A stretch of DNA of 64,000 nt, from NCBI GenBank assembly GCA_020073705.1, contig JAIQES010000004.1, forward strand, positions 54,319-118,318, written 5' to 3'. Position 1 is the first letter of the stretch; each line of letters starts with the position of its first letter. This DNA is from Terriglobia bacterium. Its GTDB lineage: Bacteria > Acidobacteriota > Terriglobia > Acidiferrales > UBA7541. A program made the position numbers and the translations under genes. The notes under the pieces were generated by a model. The model did no database searches. It was not told where the DNA came from and was given only the letters and a program-made list of their open reading frames with translations. Shown piece after piece: positions 51,381 to 61,608 of the stretch.

Positions 51381-52241
51381 ATGAATAGCCCAAGCATAAA
51401 AGACGTGGTCAAAGAAAAATATGGAGAGGCAGCACTGCAGGTGAATAGTGGCGGAAGTGCTTGCTGCGGGGCCGCTGCGGCCAGCAGTTTAGGCTGCAAC
51501 CCCATTACGTCCAATCTCTATGACGCTTCCCAGGCAGATCAAATTCCTGCGGCGGCCATGCTCGCTTCGCTGGGGTGCGGGAATCCGACCGCATTGGCGC
51601 AACTGAACCCTGGAGAAGTTGTCCTCGATCTGGGCTCCGGTGGTGGCATCGATGTCCTACTGTCGGCTAAGCGGGTCGGGCCTGCCGGCAAGGCGTACGG
51701 TCTCGACATGACAGATGAAATGCTGGCTCTGGCGAACGAGAACAAGCAGAAGGCAGGGAGCCATAACGTCGAGTTCCTGAAGGGGGAGATTGAGCACATC
51801 CCGCTGCCCGACAATTCCGTGGACGTCATCATCTCGAACTGCGTAATCAATCTCTCGGCGGACAAAGATCGCGTGCTCCGGGAAGCTTTTCGCGTGCTGA
51901 AGCCCGGCGGCCGCTTGGCCGTGTCCGACATTGTGACTCGCGGCGAAATGCCGCCCGAGATCCGCAGCAGTGTTCTGCTGTGGGTGGGCTGCATCGCAGG
52001 AGCACTCCAAGAAAACGAATACCGCAGTAAGTTGGCAAGCGCCGGATTTGAGCAGGTTGAGGTTGAACCGACCCGCATCTATCGCGTGGAGGATGCCCGA
52101 GAATTTCTCGCTCGCGAAGGCGTGGATATAGACGCCCTGGCCCCTCAGGTGGACGGCAAGTTCATCAGTGCGTTCATCCGGGCCGTCAAACCATCCAGTT
52201 CAAAAGATAAGGCTTGCTGCGGGCCGGCCTGCTGCAGTTAA
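51381..52241 (+). CDS. arsM: arsenite S-adenosylmethionine methyltransferase
   Basis: VLDLGSGGGIDVLLSAKRVGPAGKAYGLDMTDEML, NCVINLSADKDRVLREAFRVLKPGGRLAVSDIV, paired Cys at both termini. Confidence 0.93.
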   Translation: MNSPSIKDVVKEKYGEAALQVNSGGSACCGAAAASSLGCNPITSNLYDASQADQIPAAAMLASLGCGNPTALAQLNPGEVVLDLGSGGGIDVLLSAKRVGPAGKAYGLDMTDEMLALANENKQKAGSHNVEFLKGEIEHIPLPDNSVDVIISNCVINLSADKDRVLREAFRVLKPGGRLAVSDIVTRGEMPPEIRSSVLLWVGCIAGALQENEYRSKLASAGFEQVEVEPTRIYRVEDAREFLAREGVDIDALAPQVDGKFISAFIRAVKPSSSKDKACCGPACCS

Positions 52242-52262
52242 AGCAAATCGGGTTTATTAAAC

Positions 52263-52754
52263 ATGCAAGGACACTACAACGTTTTGTTTCTGTGCACGGG
52301 AAATTCCGCCCGCTCCATCATGGCCGAGGCCATTCTCAACCGTAAGGGCCTGCCCGTCTTCACTGCCTACAGCGCGGGAAGCCATCCGGCGGGGTTTGTT
52401 CGCCCCGAGGCGCTGAAACAAATCGAGCTTTCCCGCATGTCCACCAAAGGTGTCCGCAGCAAGAGTTGGGATGAATTTGCAAAGCCCGATGCACCGCAGA
52501 TGGATTTCGTTTTTACCGTTTGCGATAATGCTGCCAGTGAAGTGTGCCCAATTTGGCCGGGCCAGCCGATGACTGCTCATTGGGGCATTCCCGACCCCGC
52601 TGCCGTAAAAGGATCGCCCGACCAAATCGATCGGGCGTTTCGTGATGCCTTCATGATTCTCGACCGCAGAATCACGCTATTTCTGAGCTTGCCTCTTTCA
52701 ACTCTCGATCGGCTCGCCATCAAGAAGGAAATCGACCGCATAGGTCAACAATGA
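52263..52754 (+). CDS. arsC: arsenate reductase (LMW-PTP-like ArsC)
   Basis: VLFLCTGNSARSIMAEAILN (CxGNSxRS), DFVFTVCDNAASEVCPIWPGQPMTAHWGIPDPA. Confidence 0.93.
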   Translation: MQGHYNVLFLCTGNSARSIMAEAILNRKGLPVFTAYSAGSHPAGFVRPEALKQIELSRMSTKGVRSKSWDEFAKPDAPQMDFVFTVCDNAASEVCPIWPGQPMTAHWGIPDPAAVKGSPDQIDRAFRDAFMILDRRITLFLSLPLSTLDRLAIKKEIDRIGQQ

Positions 52755-52784
52755 AAAGCAGCGGGCATCCTCACTGAGGTCAAT

Positions 52785-53876
52785 ATGACGACGACTCCCT
52801 ATGCTCAGAGCCGAGTCTGCGCCCCAATGCCGCGCGCCCGGCTCTCCTTCCTGGATCGCTACCTGACACTGTGGATTTTTCTCGCAATGGCAATCGGTGT
52901 TGGATTCGGGCACTTCGTCCCGCAGACGGCGAATTACATGCAACGCTTTCAGGCCGGCACAACAAACATCCCGATAGCCGTTGGGCTGATCATCATGATG
53001 TATCCCCCTTTGGCCAAGGTGCGGTACGAAAAATTGGCTGAAGTCTTTCGCAATCGTGGCGTGCTTGCGCTCTCGCTCCTCCAGAACTGGGTCATCGGAC
53101 CGATCCTGATGTTTTTACTAGCGATTACCTTTCTTCGCGGGGAGCCTGCGTATATGCGCGGTCTAATCTTGATTGGACTGGCGCGCTGCATCGCGATGGT
53201 TATCGTCTGGAACGAGCTGGCTGCCGGGGATACCGACTATGCCGCCGGGTTAGTTGCATTTAACAGCGTTTTCCAGGTGCTCTTCTACAGCTTCTATGCA
53301 TGGGCGTTTATCACCGTGCTTCCCACGTGGTTCGGACTGATGGGAAGCGTGGTTCATGTTGGCATCGGCCAGATTGCCCAAAGCGTTTTCTTCTACCTGG
53401 GTATACCGTTCCTTGCGGGAATTCTCACGCGTTTCGTGCTCTTGCGCGCCAGAGGAGAACAGTGGTATCGGACCCGGTTCATTCCGCGCGTTAGTCCGCT
53501 GACATTGGTGGCCCTGTTGTTCACGATCCTGGTGATGTTCAGCCTCAAGGGTGATCTGATCGTCCGTCTCCCCTTCGACGTGCTGCGCATCGCATTGCCG
53601 CTCTTGATCTATTTTGTCCTCATGTTCCTGGTGAGTTTCTGGATGGGGCGCAAGCTTGGCGCGGACTATGCGAAGACAGCGACGCTTTCTTTTACTGCTG
53701 CGAGCAACAATTTCGAGTTGGCGATCGCCGTAGCAGTGGCCGTCTTTGGCCTCAATTCAGGGGAGGCGTTCGTCGGCGTCATCGGCCCCCTGGTCGAGGT
53801 GCCGGCGCTCCTCGGCCTTGTGAACGTGGCGCTCTGGTTTCAGCGGCGTTATTTCGCGCCGATAGCTCATTCTTAG
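52785..53876 (+). CDS. acr3: arsenite efflux transporter, ACR3 family
   Basis: [89 protein letters not shown]. Confidence 0.95.
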   Translation: MTTTPYAQSRVCAPMPRARLSFLDRYLTLWIFLAMAIGVGFGHFVPQTANYMQRFQAGTTNIPIAVGLIIMMYPPLAKVRYEKLAEVFRNRGVLALSLLQNWVIGPILMFLLAITFLRGEPAYMRGLILIGLARCIAMVIVWNELAAGDTDYAAGLVAFNSVFQVLFYSFYAWAFITVLPTWFGLMGSVVHVGIGQIAQSVFFYLGIPFLAGILTRFVLLRARGEQWYRTRFIPRVSPLTLVALLFTILVMFSLKGDLIVRLPFDVLRIALPLLIYFVLMFLVSFWMGRKLGADYAKTATLSFTAASNNFELAIAVAVAVFGLNSGEAFVGVIGPLVEVPALLGLVNVALWFQRRYFAPIAHS

Positions 53877-53935
53877 AAGCGCAATTTTTGAGGAGGATGG
53901 GATTCCCGCGATTACGATTTTGCCAGCCGGCAGTG

Positions 53936-55273
53936 TCAGCTTGGAATCGAGCGGTGCTTGAACGTGCGCTGGCCCTTGCTGTAGCTGGCAACAGTCTGGC
54001 CTTCGCCAAAGAGCTTGTACTTGTACGTGGTGAGCCCTTCGAGGCCCACAGGGCCGCGCGCGTGAAGTTTTCCGGTGCTGATGCCGACTTCCGCGCCCAA
54101 CCCGTACCGGAAACCGTCGGAAAACCTTGTGGAGGCATTTTGAAAGACGCCGGCTGCGTCCACGAACTCCATGAACCGTGCCGCGACGTCATGACTCTCC
54201 GTCACAATGGTTTCGGTGTGCCGTGAGCCGTACCGGTTGATGTGCTCGATCGCTTCGTTGACGCCGTCCACGACCTTGATGGAGATGATCAGATCGGAAT
54301 ACTCCTTCTTCCAATCCTCTTCGGTCGCGGGAACGATTTCCTGTCCTCCGGCAAATTCCAGAGTCCTTGGACAGCCGCGCACCTCGACCCCAGCCGCCCG
54401 GAATTGCGCGATCATTTGTGGCAGGAACACCGGGGCAATATCCTGGTGGACCAGCAAGGTTTCCAGGGCATTGCAAGCCGCAGGGTACTGAACTTTCGAA
54501 TCGAAGGCGACATCAAGGGCCTTCCGTAGATCCGCATCCTGGTGGACGTAGACGTGGCAGATCCCTTCACCATGGCCAAGCACGGGAATGCGGCTGTGCT
54601 CGGTGACATAGCGCACAAACTCGTTCGACCCGCGCGGAACGATCAAATCAATCTCATCGTGGAGCGTCAGGATCTGCGCCACGTCTTCACGCGTGTGGAA
54701 TAGGACGACGGAGTCGGGCGGGACGTCGGGGAACGGCGCCAGCGCGTCCCGCCAGATCGAAACGAGCACCGCATTGGTCTCGGTTGCTTCGGCTCCGCCT
54801 TTGAGACATACCGCATTCCCCGACTTCAGAGCCAAGGATGCAATCTGGGGCACGACGTCGGGCCGGGACTCGAAAACAACGCCCACGACGCCCAGCGGAC
54901 AGGTCTCTTTGTAGAGAACGAGACCCGCGTCGAGCTCAGTGACCGCCAGCCGGCGATGCAAAGGGTCGGCGAGCCTTGCGACATCGCGCACACGCTCGGC
55001 CATTTCCGCGATTCCGTGCTCCGTTGTCCGCAAACGGGAGAACATGGCGCGGGACATCTCGCCGCGCTCGACGGCAGGACTCGCTGCCGCACAATCTTTT
55101 TCATTGGCGGCAAGAATCTCGGCCGAATGTGCTTCGAGCGCGTCCGCAGCGGCGAGCAAAGCCTCGTTGCGCCGGTCCTCCGAAAGCGCCGCGAGGATGT
55201 GCGCCGCGCGCCGCGCGCGCCGGACAGTGCGCTGAACATCCGAAATTTCGATTTGATTCTGCAACACGCTCAT
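53936..55273 (-). CDS. proA: glutamate-5-semialdehyde dehydrogenase
   Basis: CPLGVVGVVFESRPDVVPQIASLALKSGNAVCLKGG; VQYPAACNALETLLVH. Confidence 0.95.
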   Translation of the reverse strand: MSVLQNQIEISDVQRTVRRARRAAHILAALSEDRRNEALLAAADALEAHSAEILAANEKDCAAASPAVERGEMSRAMFSRLRTTEHGIAEMAERVRDVARLADPLHRRLAVTELDAGLVLYKETCPLGVVGVVFESRPDVVPQIASLALKSGNAVCLKGGAEATETNAVLVSIWRDALAPFPDVPPDSVVLFHTREDVAQILTLHDEIDLIVPRGSNEFVRYVTEHSRIPVLGHGEGICHVYVHQDADLRKALDVAFDSKVQYPAACNALETLLVHQDIAPVFLPQMIAQFRAAGVEVRGCPRTLEFAGGQEIVPATEEDWKKEYSDLIISIKVVDGVNEAIEHINRYGSRHTETIVTESHDVAARFMEFVDAAGVFQNASTRFSDGFRYGLGAEVGISTGKLHARGPVGLEGLTTYKYKLFGEGQTVASYSKGQRTFKHRSIPS

Positions 55274-56457
55274 TTGCGTTCCAGTAGAACAATATTGTCG
55301 CGCTTTACGAGCACACTTGCACGCTCGTTGGCGCGGCCATTCGCCTGGCCCTTCGAACTGTCGCCGATCATTTCTTCCGCATCTCCGCGGGGATAATCAG
55401 AAATTCCCCGGGCGAATTCCAGGCCCTCGGCGTCCACAATACTCACCACTTCCGCGGCCTCAAACTCGCCTTCGACGCGAACCACTCCCGATGCGAGCAG
55501 GCTCGCCTTCCTGCTGGTGAGCGCGTTGCGCGCGCCTGCGTTCACGACCACGCGCCCGCGAACACCCGCCGCATATGCGATCCAGCGCCGCTTTCCCGCC
55601 ATGCGCGCCTTCGACAGAAACACCGTGCCCGGCGGGTCTCCGGCGAAAATGCGGTCGAGTGTGTCCGTCTTTTTTCCGTTGGCGATTACAGCTACGCCGC
55701 CCGCGTGCATGGCGATTTCCGCGGCATCGAGTTTCGTCAGCATCCCGCCGCGCCCGCCCTCGGAAGGGCCGAGCGCCAGCGCTTTCAACTCCGGCGAAAT
55801 CTTTTCGACCAGAGGAATCACCGATGCCGACATGCCCTTGGAGCCCGAAGCGCCCATTTGCATCAGTCCGTCCACGTCGGTCAGCAGGATGAGCAGGTCG
55901 GCCTCGATGCGGCTCATCACCAGGGCGGCCAGGCGATCGTTGTCGCTGAAAATGCGTTTGCCCCCTCGAGTATTGAGATAATCGAGTTCGACCGTCGAAA
56001 CCGTATCGTTTTCGTTGACGACGGGCAGGACGCCGAGTTTCAAAAGCGCTTCCATGGTCTGCCGGAGATTCGAATACCGGCTCCGGTCCACGAAATCTCC
56101 CTCGGTCAGCAACACCTGGGCGAGATGGATGCCGTGGGCCTCGAAAAGCTTTTCATATTCGTGCATCAACAGGCTCTGGCCGACGGCAGCGCATGCCTGA
56201 CGCATCACGAGGCCGTTCAGCCGGTCGCGATGAAGTCCCAGCCGGCCTCTCCCCAGCCCGACGGCTCCGGAGGAAACCAGCACAATTTGACGGCCGTCCT
56301 TTTTCAGCCGGACGATGCTCCTGGCCAGCGGCTCGAGCGCCTCGATGTTGAACTCGCCACCGTTTCCGGTCACAATACCAGTGCCCAACTTGATCACTGC
56401 GCGGCGCGCCGCGCGCAGCCGCTTCGCCTGCTCGCTCTCTGGATGCTGATTTTTCAC
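55270..56457 (-). CDS. proB: glutamate 5-kinase with PUA domain
   Basis: VIKLGTGIVTGNGG, VSSGAVGLGRGRLGL, PVVNENDTVSTVEL, GGMLTKLDAAEIAMHAGGVAVIANG. Confidence 0.95.
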   Translation of the reverse strand: MKNQHPESEQAKRLRAARRAVIKLGTGIVTGNGGEFNIEALEPLARSIVRLKKDGRQIVLVSSGAVGLGRGRLGLHRDRLNGLVMRQACAAVGQSLLMHEYEKLFEAHGIHLAQVLLTEGDFVDRSRYSNLRQTMEALLKLGVLPVVNENDTVSTVELDYLNTRGGKRIFSDNDRLAALVMSRIEADLLILLTDVDGLMQMGASGSKGMSASVIPLVEKISPELKALALGPSEGGRGGMLTKLDAAEIAMHAGGVAVIANGKKTDTLDRIFAGDPPGTVFLSKARMAGKRRWIAYAAGVRGRVVVNAGARNALTSRKASLLASGVVRVEGEFEAAEVVSIVDAEGLEFARGISDYPRGDAEEMIGDSSKGQANGRANERASVLVKRDNIVLLERK

Positions 56458-56709
56458 GCACCTCTACTTTATCACCGACCAGCACCCGTGCGAAAGTTAT
56501 GCAGGGACTGGGCAGTGGTTCACGTTCGGAGAATGGAGTTGGCAGGACTCGTAAACAGCTAGTCGTAAGCACGCTAGAGCCTGCTGGGCAAAGGAAGCCA
56601 ATAAAATCAACATCCCAATTTTGGCAGGATAGACACGCTCAGGCTAGCGTATTTCTTGCAAATTTTTGCCCTCGTGATACCATAAAATCGAGGTATTAAG
56701 GGAGGCAAA

Positions 56710-56883
56710 GTGTACGCGATCGATCAGGAAAAGTGCAAGAAGGATGGCGACTGCGTAGATGCGTGCCCGACCGGGGCTATCGCCAAGAAGGATGATGGAT
56801 CGTTCAGCGTTGGCGATGACTGCACTGATTGCGGCGCCTGCGAGCCGATGTGTGAAACCGAGGCCATTCGTCCAGTGGAGTAG
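56710..56883 (+). CDS. 4Fe-4S ferredoxin, 57 aa (GTG start)
   Basis: Read by eye: MYAIDQEKCKKDGDCVDACPTGAIAKKDDGSFSVGDDCTDCGACEPMCETEAIRPVE*; gggagg RBS; absent from the ORF track. Confidence 0.88.
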   Translation: MYAIDQEKCKKDGDCVDACPTGAIAKKDDGSFSVGDDCTDCGACEPMCETEAIRPVE

Positions 56884-56900
56884 TTTTCAAGAAATAAACT

Positions 56901-56927
56901 GACGGCAAAAATGCTGTCTTTTTTTTT
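56901..56927 (+). terminator. Rho-independent terminator of the ferredoxin gene
   Basis: GACGGCA-AAAA-TGCTGTC stem-loop followed by nine T. Confidence 0.7.
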
Positions 56928-57013
56928 GCGGCCGGTTAGGTCAGTTCGAGACCCGTAGCAGTTCTTGCATCCTATGTGTATTGCAAAGCAATAGCCGCCC
57001 GGGGAAAGGCCTT

Positions 57014-58582
57014 ATGAAATACCGCTTGTTTGTTCCTTTGGCCCTGCTGGCAGTAGGATTTGTGTTCCTCGTGCAACCGGCGAAATCCCAGGATTACAGC
57101 AATATTCGCATCGTGCGCCTTAGCTTCGTCGAAGGGGCCGTGCAATATCAACGTCCCGGCCAGGATTGGGAGGATGCGAGCCTGAATCTGCCGATCCAGG
57201 AGGGCTTCGCCCTAAGAACCGCCGACGGATACGCTGAAGTGGAATTTGAAAACTCTCTGACCATGCGCCTGGGGACTAATTCAACGGTGGGATTCACTAT
57301 TTTGGCGCTGCTGGACGGAGGCCGCGTCACGCGGCTCACGATTTCGCAGGGAACCGCCATTATCAGCGCAAAGTTAGGGCGTGCCGATGCGGTATCGGTC
57401 GCCGTTGCCAACTTGAGCATGAAGGTGCCTCACAAGGGAGGCTTCCGCGTGGACGTATCTCCCACGGAGAGTTGGGTAACGGTGTCCCGCGGAAAAATTG
57501 AGGTTGACTCCGGTTCGGGGACCGTTACTTCTCTTGGCAGCGGCCACACGCTACACGAAGACGCGAGCGGCTCGGGTTCGCCTGAAATCGCGCGCAGCCT
57601 GGCCCCAGACGCTTTCGACAAGTGGGTTTCTCATCGCGAAGACGCCGTGAACTCTGCTCAGAGCGGAACCGCTGACGTTCTCAGCAGCAGAGGCTACACG
57701 GTAGGTTTCGCCGACCTTTACAATTACGGCTTGTGGTCGTATCTCCCCGGTATAGGTGCGGCCTGGATGCCCTACGGCATGGGAGCAGGCTGGATGCCGT
57801 TCGTAAACGGACAATGGCAGTTCATGGGCGGCACAGGATGGAATTGGGTGAGCGGCGAGCCCTGGGGCTGGCTGCCTTATCACTTTGGCTCGTGGGTCAA
57901 TGCGCCCGGAATGGGCTGGGCGTGGCTGCCGGTCGGCGCGAACTCATGGATGCCCGCTACGGCAAGCTGGGTGCAAGTGAATAATCAACTGGGCTGGATT
58001 CCCAATGCGCCGCCGCAGACTTCCAAACCAACGCAAGCTCAGCAGGCCGCCGCCCCGGCGACCGTGATCTTGGCGGGGCAAGGCGCAAGCGGCGCGATCA
58101 GGGCAGGGAGCCATGTGCCTCTAGCCCAAGCGGGAATGAGCATGCGGGCGGTGCCGGCTCCCTCACCGCGTTTCATCGCGCCGGTTAGCCAGCCCACGCA
58201 AACCATGACCCCGGTGACTGGGTCCGCAGGGGCCAGCACCTCTGTCCAACCCGCCCCTACCCCGCTAACCCGTGGCGTTAATGCTCCAGCGTCTCTTCGA
58301 ACGCCAAGCGTATCCGCCGCGCAACCGCGATTGGCGGGGCTGAGATCCGCTCCCGCGCCCGTGCTGGCGCCGCACTCTTTGCCTGCGCCTGCCATCTCAC
58401 GCGGCGCTTCAGTCGGCGGATTCAGTGGAGGCTTCGGCGGCGCGCATGGAGGCGGGGGAGGAGTGGGGATGAATACAGCAGGCTCGGCAAGGGGTCCGGG
58501 TGCCTCGGCGCATGGGCCGACAATGGGCTCCGCCTCCCGCTCGGGAGGGTTTTCGGGTAGGTCATCTGCCGGTCATCGCTAA
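57014..58582 (+). CDS. FecR-domain exported protein with Trp/Gly/Pro-rich repeats
   Basis: Signal MKYRLFVPLALLAVGFVFLVQPAKSQ; LNLPIQEGFALRTADGYAEVEFENSLTMRLG FecR core; WMPYGMGAGWMPFVNGQWQFMGGTGWNWVSGEPWGWLPYHFGSW. Confidence 0.8.
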   Translation: MKYRLFVPLALLAVGFVFLVQPAKSQDYSNIRIVRLSFVEGAVQYQRPGQDWEDASLNLPIQEGFALRTADGYAEVEFENSLTMRLGTNSTVGFTILALLDGGRVTRLTISQGTAIISAKLGRADAVSVAVANLSMKVPHKGGFRVDVSPTESWVTVSRGKIEVDSGSGTVTSLGSGHTLHEDASGSGSPEIARSLAPDAFDKWVSHREDAVNSAQSGTADVLSSRGYTVGFADLYNYGLWSYLPGIGAAWMPYGMGAGWMPFVNGQWQFMGGTGWNWVSGEPWGWLPYHFGSWVNAPGMGWAWLPVGANSWMPATASWVQVNNQLGWIPNAPPQTSKPTQAQQAAAPATVILAGQGASGAIRAGSHVPLAQAGMSMRAVPAPSPRFIAPVSQPTQTMTPVTGSAGASTSVQPAPTPLTRGVNAPASLRTPSVSAAQPRLAGLRSAPAPVLAPHSLPAPAISRGASVGGFSGGFGGAHGGGGGVGMNTAGSARGPGASAHGPTMGSASRSGGFSGRSSAGHR

Positions 58583-58735
58583 TCAAAACTTCAGTCCAAC
58601 GCCTGCACGGTTCAGTTCGCGCCAACTGCGGTTAGGCGTGGCGCGGCGCACCGGTTACTTTCGGCTGCGAACTCCGGTCATGGCGATTTCCATTTACATG
58701 ATTCACAGTAAATAGAACAGGAATCAGAAGAGTCA

Positions 58736-59335
58736 CTACAGATCGCGGCGGCCTTCCATGGCTTTCATCATCGTGACTTCGTCGGCGTACTCGAGATCGG
58801 AGCCGACCGGGATGCCGACGCCGATGCGCGTCACGCGCACGCCCAGAGGCTTGATGAGTTTTGAGAGATACATAGCCGTGGCTTCGCCCTCCGCGTTTGG
58901 ATTGGTGGCAATGATGATTTCTTCGACCGCGCCGCCCTTGAGGCGTTCGATCAGGCTTTTCAGATGCAATTGATCGGGGCCGATGCCTCGCAACGGAGCG
59001 AGCGCCCCGCCGAGGACGTGATAGAGGCCGCTGTACTGGCGCGTTTTCTCGATGGCCATGATGTTGTGCGGCTCTTCGACGACGCAGATCATCTTGCGAT
59101 TGCGCGTCGGGCCCGTGCAGTACAGGCAAGGGTCGGCATCCGTGATGTTGTTGCAGACCGAGCAGAAGCGCATGTTCGACTTGGCGTCGCGGATGGCGTC
59201 GGCGAGCGCCAGGGCATCCTCCGGCGCGATGCGAAGAATATGGAACGCGAGGCGTTGCGCCGTCTTTGCCCCGATGCCGGGCAGACGTTTGAGCTGGTCG
59301 ATCAAACGCTCGACAGGTTCGGCGAAATCAGGCAT
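58736..59335 (-). CDS. recR: recombination mediator RecR
   Basis: [37 protein letters not shown] zinc finger, [23 protein letters not shown]. Confidence 0.95.
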   Translation of the reverse strand: MPDFAEPVERLIDQLKRLPGIGAKTAQRLAFHILRIAPEDALALADAIRDAKSNMRFCSVCNNITDADPCLYCTGPTRNRKMICVVEEPHNIMAIEKTRQYSGLYHVLGGALAPLRGIGPDQLHLKSLIERLKGGAVEEIIIATNPNAEGEATAMYLSKLIKPLGVRVTRIGVGIPVGSDLEYADEVTMMKAMEGRRDL

Positions 59336-59435
59336 GAGGAGCGTTCCGCGATGGAGTGTGGCGGGTCGGAGGAATTAGGTTCACTCGGAATTTCCGCTTC
59401 AACACAATTCAAAAAAAGGCTCAAAAAAGCCGGGC

Positions 59436-59762
59436 TCAGAACAGGCCGGGAATTTTCAGTCCGGCCATGCCTGGAATTCCGCCGGTAAAGCTTTTCATCT
59501 GGCTGGCGAGCTCTTCGTCCACGCGACGCCCGGCCTCATTGACGGCGGCGCGCACCAGGTCCTGCATCAGTTCCTGATCTTTTCCGGCAAATACTTCCGG
59601 GTCGATGCGAATTTCAGTGAGTTGCTTTTGGCCATTCATCTTGACGTTGACCATGCCGCCGCCAGCCGAGGCTTCGACATGCACGGATTCGACTTGTTTC
59701 TGCAGGTTCTCCTGCATCTGGCGAAATTGCGTGAGAATTTGCTGCAGCGCTTTGACTTCCAT
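59436..59762 (-). CDS. YbaB/EbfC nucleoid-associated protein
   Basis: QMQENLQKQVESVHVEASAGGGMVNVKMNGQKQLTEIRIDPEVF; dnaX-ybaB-recR order. Confidence 0.92.
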   Translation of the reverse strand: MEVKALQQILTQFRQMQENLQKQVESVHVEASAGGGMVNVKMNGQKQLTEIRIDPEVFAGKDQELMQDLVRAAVNEAGRRVDEELASQMKSFTGGIPGMAGLKIPGLF

Positions 59763-59765
59763 GGT

Positions 59766-61547
59766 CTAGTCCTCGCTCCGGCGTTTGACATCCGAGATCT
59801 GGCCGCCGAACCGTTCCAGCATCGCGCGCACGATCGGGTCTTGCTCAAACTTTGCGCGCAATTCGCGCGTGCCGGGGGAAGACCGCATTGCTGCTCCCAA
59901 GTTCGGCACGGCTTCCAGTTTAACACAGACGCGCACGGTCTGGCCGAGGATGCGGCTCGCAATGTTACGCAAACGTTCCATGGGATCGCGCGCCTGCAAC
60001 ATTTCGGCAAGTGCGCGGCTTTCGGTGGGGAAGAACAATCGTACTTCGCCGCCGCTCATCTCCCACCGCGACGCGTGTTCGATCAATTCACCCAAAAATT
60101 TTTCCTGACCGAGGATCGCAGCCTTGATGGAGTCCACTTGCGCGGCTTCGAGGCCGCCGCCGGTATCGGCGGCCCGCGCGATCACGCTGGGCGGAGAACC
60201 GGGAACGGGGCCGGAGCTCACGCGCTCCGGGACGATGGTCGTATTCTCCCTTGCCCCAGCAGGTGCGGCGGGTGCAGACCGCGGCGCTGCCACGCCCGGC
60301 GATATGGCGGCGAAGGCCGCAAGCGCACTGCTGCGCGCCGGCGGTTGAGTGTGCGGCGGGAGATTTGCCGGACGCGCGGGGGCCGCGGGGGCACTGGGAG
60401 CGGTGCGGGAAGAGATTCCGCCTTCGAGTTCCGCGAGAATTTCTTCCAGCGGAGCCAGGCGCGCCGCATTGACCATGCGCAGCAGGCCCATTTCCAGATG
60501 CAAACGCGCATCCGGCTTGCGGCGCAGATCGTCGTCGGTGTGCAGGAGAATCTGAAAAAATCGCGTAAGGTCTTCTTCGCTGAACGATTCAGCCACCTGC
60601 CTCAAGTGTGGGCGCCGGTCGGCGGGCGCGGCGATCAACGCGGAATCGGCGCCGCAAACGCGCGCGACGAGAAGATTTCGGAAATGGCCGATGGCTTCAC
60701 GGCAGAAATGCTGGAGGTTCTGTCCCTCAGCAAGCAGCCGATGTATGAGCGTCAGGATTCGTTCTGCCGATCGCGTTTCGATGGCGCCGGTCAGCTCATC
60801 CAGAATTTCTTCCGGGACGACACCGAGCAGCTCGCGGACCTGTGTGTCGGTAATGTTCGCGCCGCAGTACGCGCGCGCCTGTTCGAGCAGGGAGAGCGCG
60901 TCGCGCAGGCTGCCTTCGGCGGCGCGAGCCATCACGGCGAGCGCGCCGGGTTCCGCGGCCAGGTTTTCTTTTGCGCAGATTTGTTCGAGCGCATCGACGA
61001 TTTCGGCGAACGAGAGCGCTCGAAAATGAAAATGCTGCGAACGCGAACGGATCGTCTCGGCGAGATTTTCAGGTTCCGTCGTCGCCATGACGAAGATGAC
61101 TTTGTCGGGGGGCTCTTCGAGCGTCTTGAGCAGCGCGTTCGAGGCCTCGTCGGTAAGCATGTGGGCTTCGTCGAGGATGACCACTTTGTAGCGGCCGCCG
61201 GCGGGCGCGTAGCGGACCATTTCGCGCAGCTCGCGAATCTGGTCGATGCCGCGGTTGGAGGCAGCGTCGATTTCGATCACGTCGAGCGAGTTTCCCAAAC
61301 CGATTTCCCGGCACGAGTCGCACTCGTTGCAAGGTTCCGCAGCGGGACCCTTCACGCAGTTGAGCGCTTTGGCGAGAATGCGCGCCGTGGTCGTCTTGCC
61401 GACGCCGCGTGCGCCCGAAAAGATGTAGGCATGCGCCACGCGGCCGGACTGAATGGCGTTGGCGAGCGTGCGCGTGACGTGCTGCTGGCCCACAACGCTG
61501 GCAAACGTCTGCGGCCGCCATTTTCGCGCGATAACCTGGTAACTCAT
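59766..61547 (-). CDS. dnaX: DNA polymerase III subunit gamma/tau
   Basis: YQVIARKWRPQTFASVVGQQHVTRTLANAI, GARGVGKTTTARILAKALNC, zinc Cys, DEAHMLTDEASNALLKTLEEPP. Confidence 0.96.
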   Translation of the reverse strand: MSYQVIARKWRPQTFASVVGQQHVTRTLANAIQSGRVAHAYIFSGARGVGKTTTARILAKALNCVKGPAAEPCNECDSCREIGLGNSLDVIEIDAASNRGIDQIRELREMVRYAPAGGRYKVVILDEAHMLTDEASNALLKTLEEPPDKVIFVMATTEPENLAETIRSRSQHFHFRALSFAEIVDALEQICAKENLAAEPGALAVMARAAEGSLRDALSLLEQARAYCGANITDTQVRELLGVVPEEILDELTGAIETRSAERILTLIHRLLAEGQNLQHFCREAIGHFRNLLVARVCGADSALIAAPADRRPHLRQVAESFSEEDLTRFFQILLHTDDDLRRKPDARLHLEMGLLRMVNAARLAPLEEILAELEGGISSRTAPSAPAAPARPANLPPHTQPPARSSALAAFAAISPGVAAPRSAPAAPAGARENTTIVPERVSSGPVPGSPPSVIARAADTGGGLEAAQVDSIKAAILGQEKFLGELIEHASRWEMSGGEVRLFFPTESRALAEMLQARDPMERLRNIASRILGQTVRVCVKLEAVPNLGAAMRSSPGTRELRAKFEQDPIVRAMLERFGGQISDVKRRSED

Positions 61548-61608
61548 GCCCTCGAATCCTTGCTAGGTTCTGACGCTCCGCACATAGCGATTGGCATTCA
61601 GAACTGTT

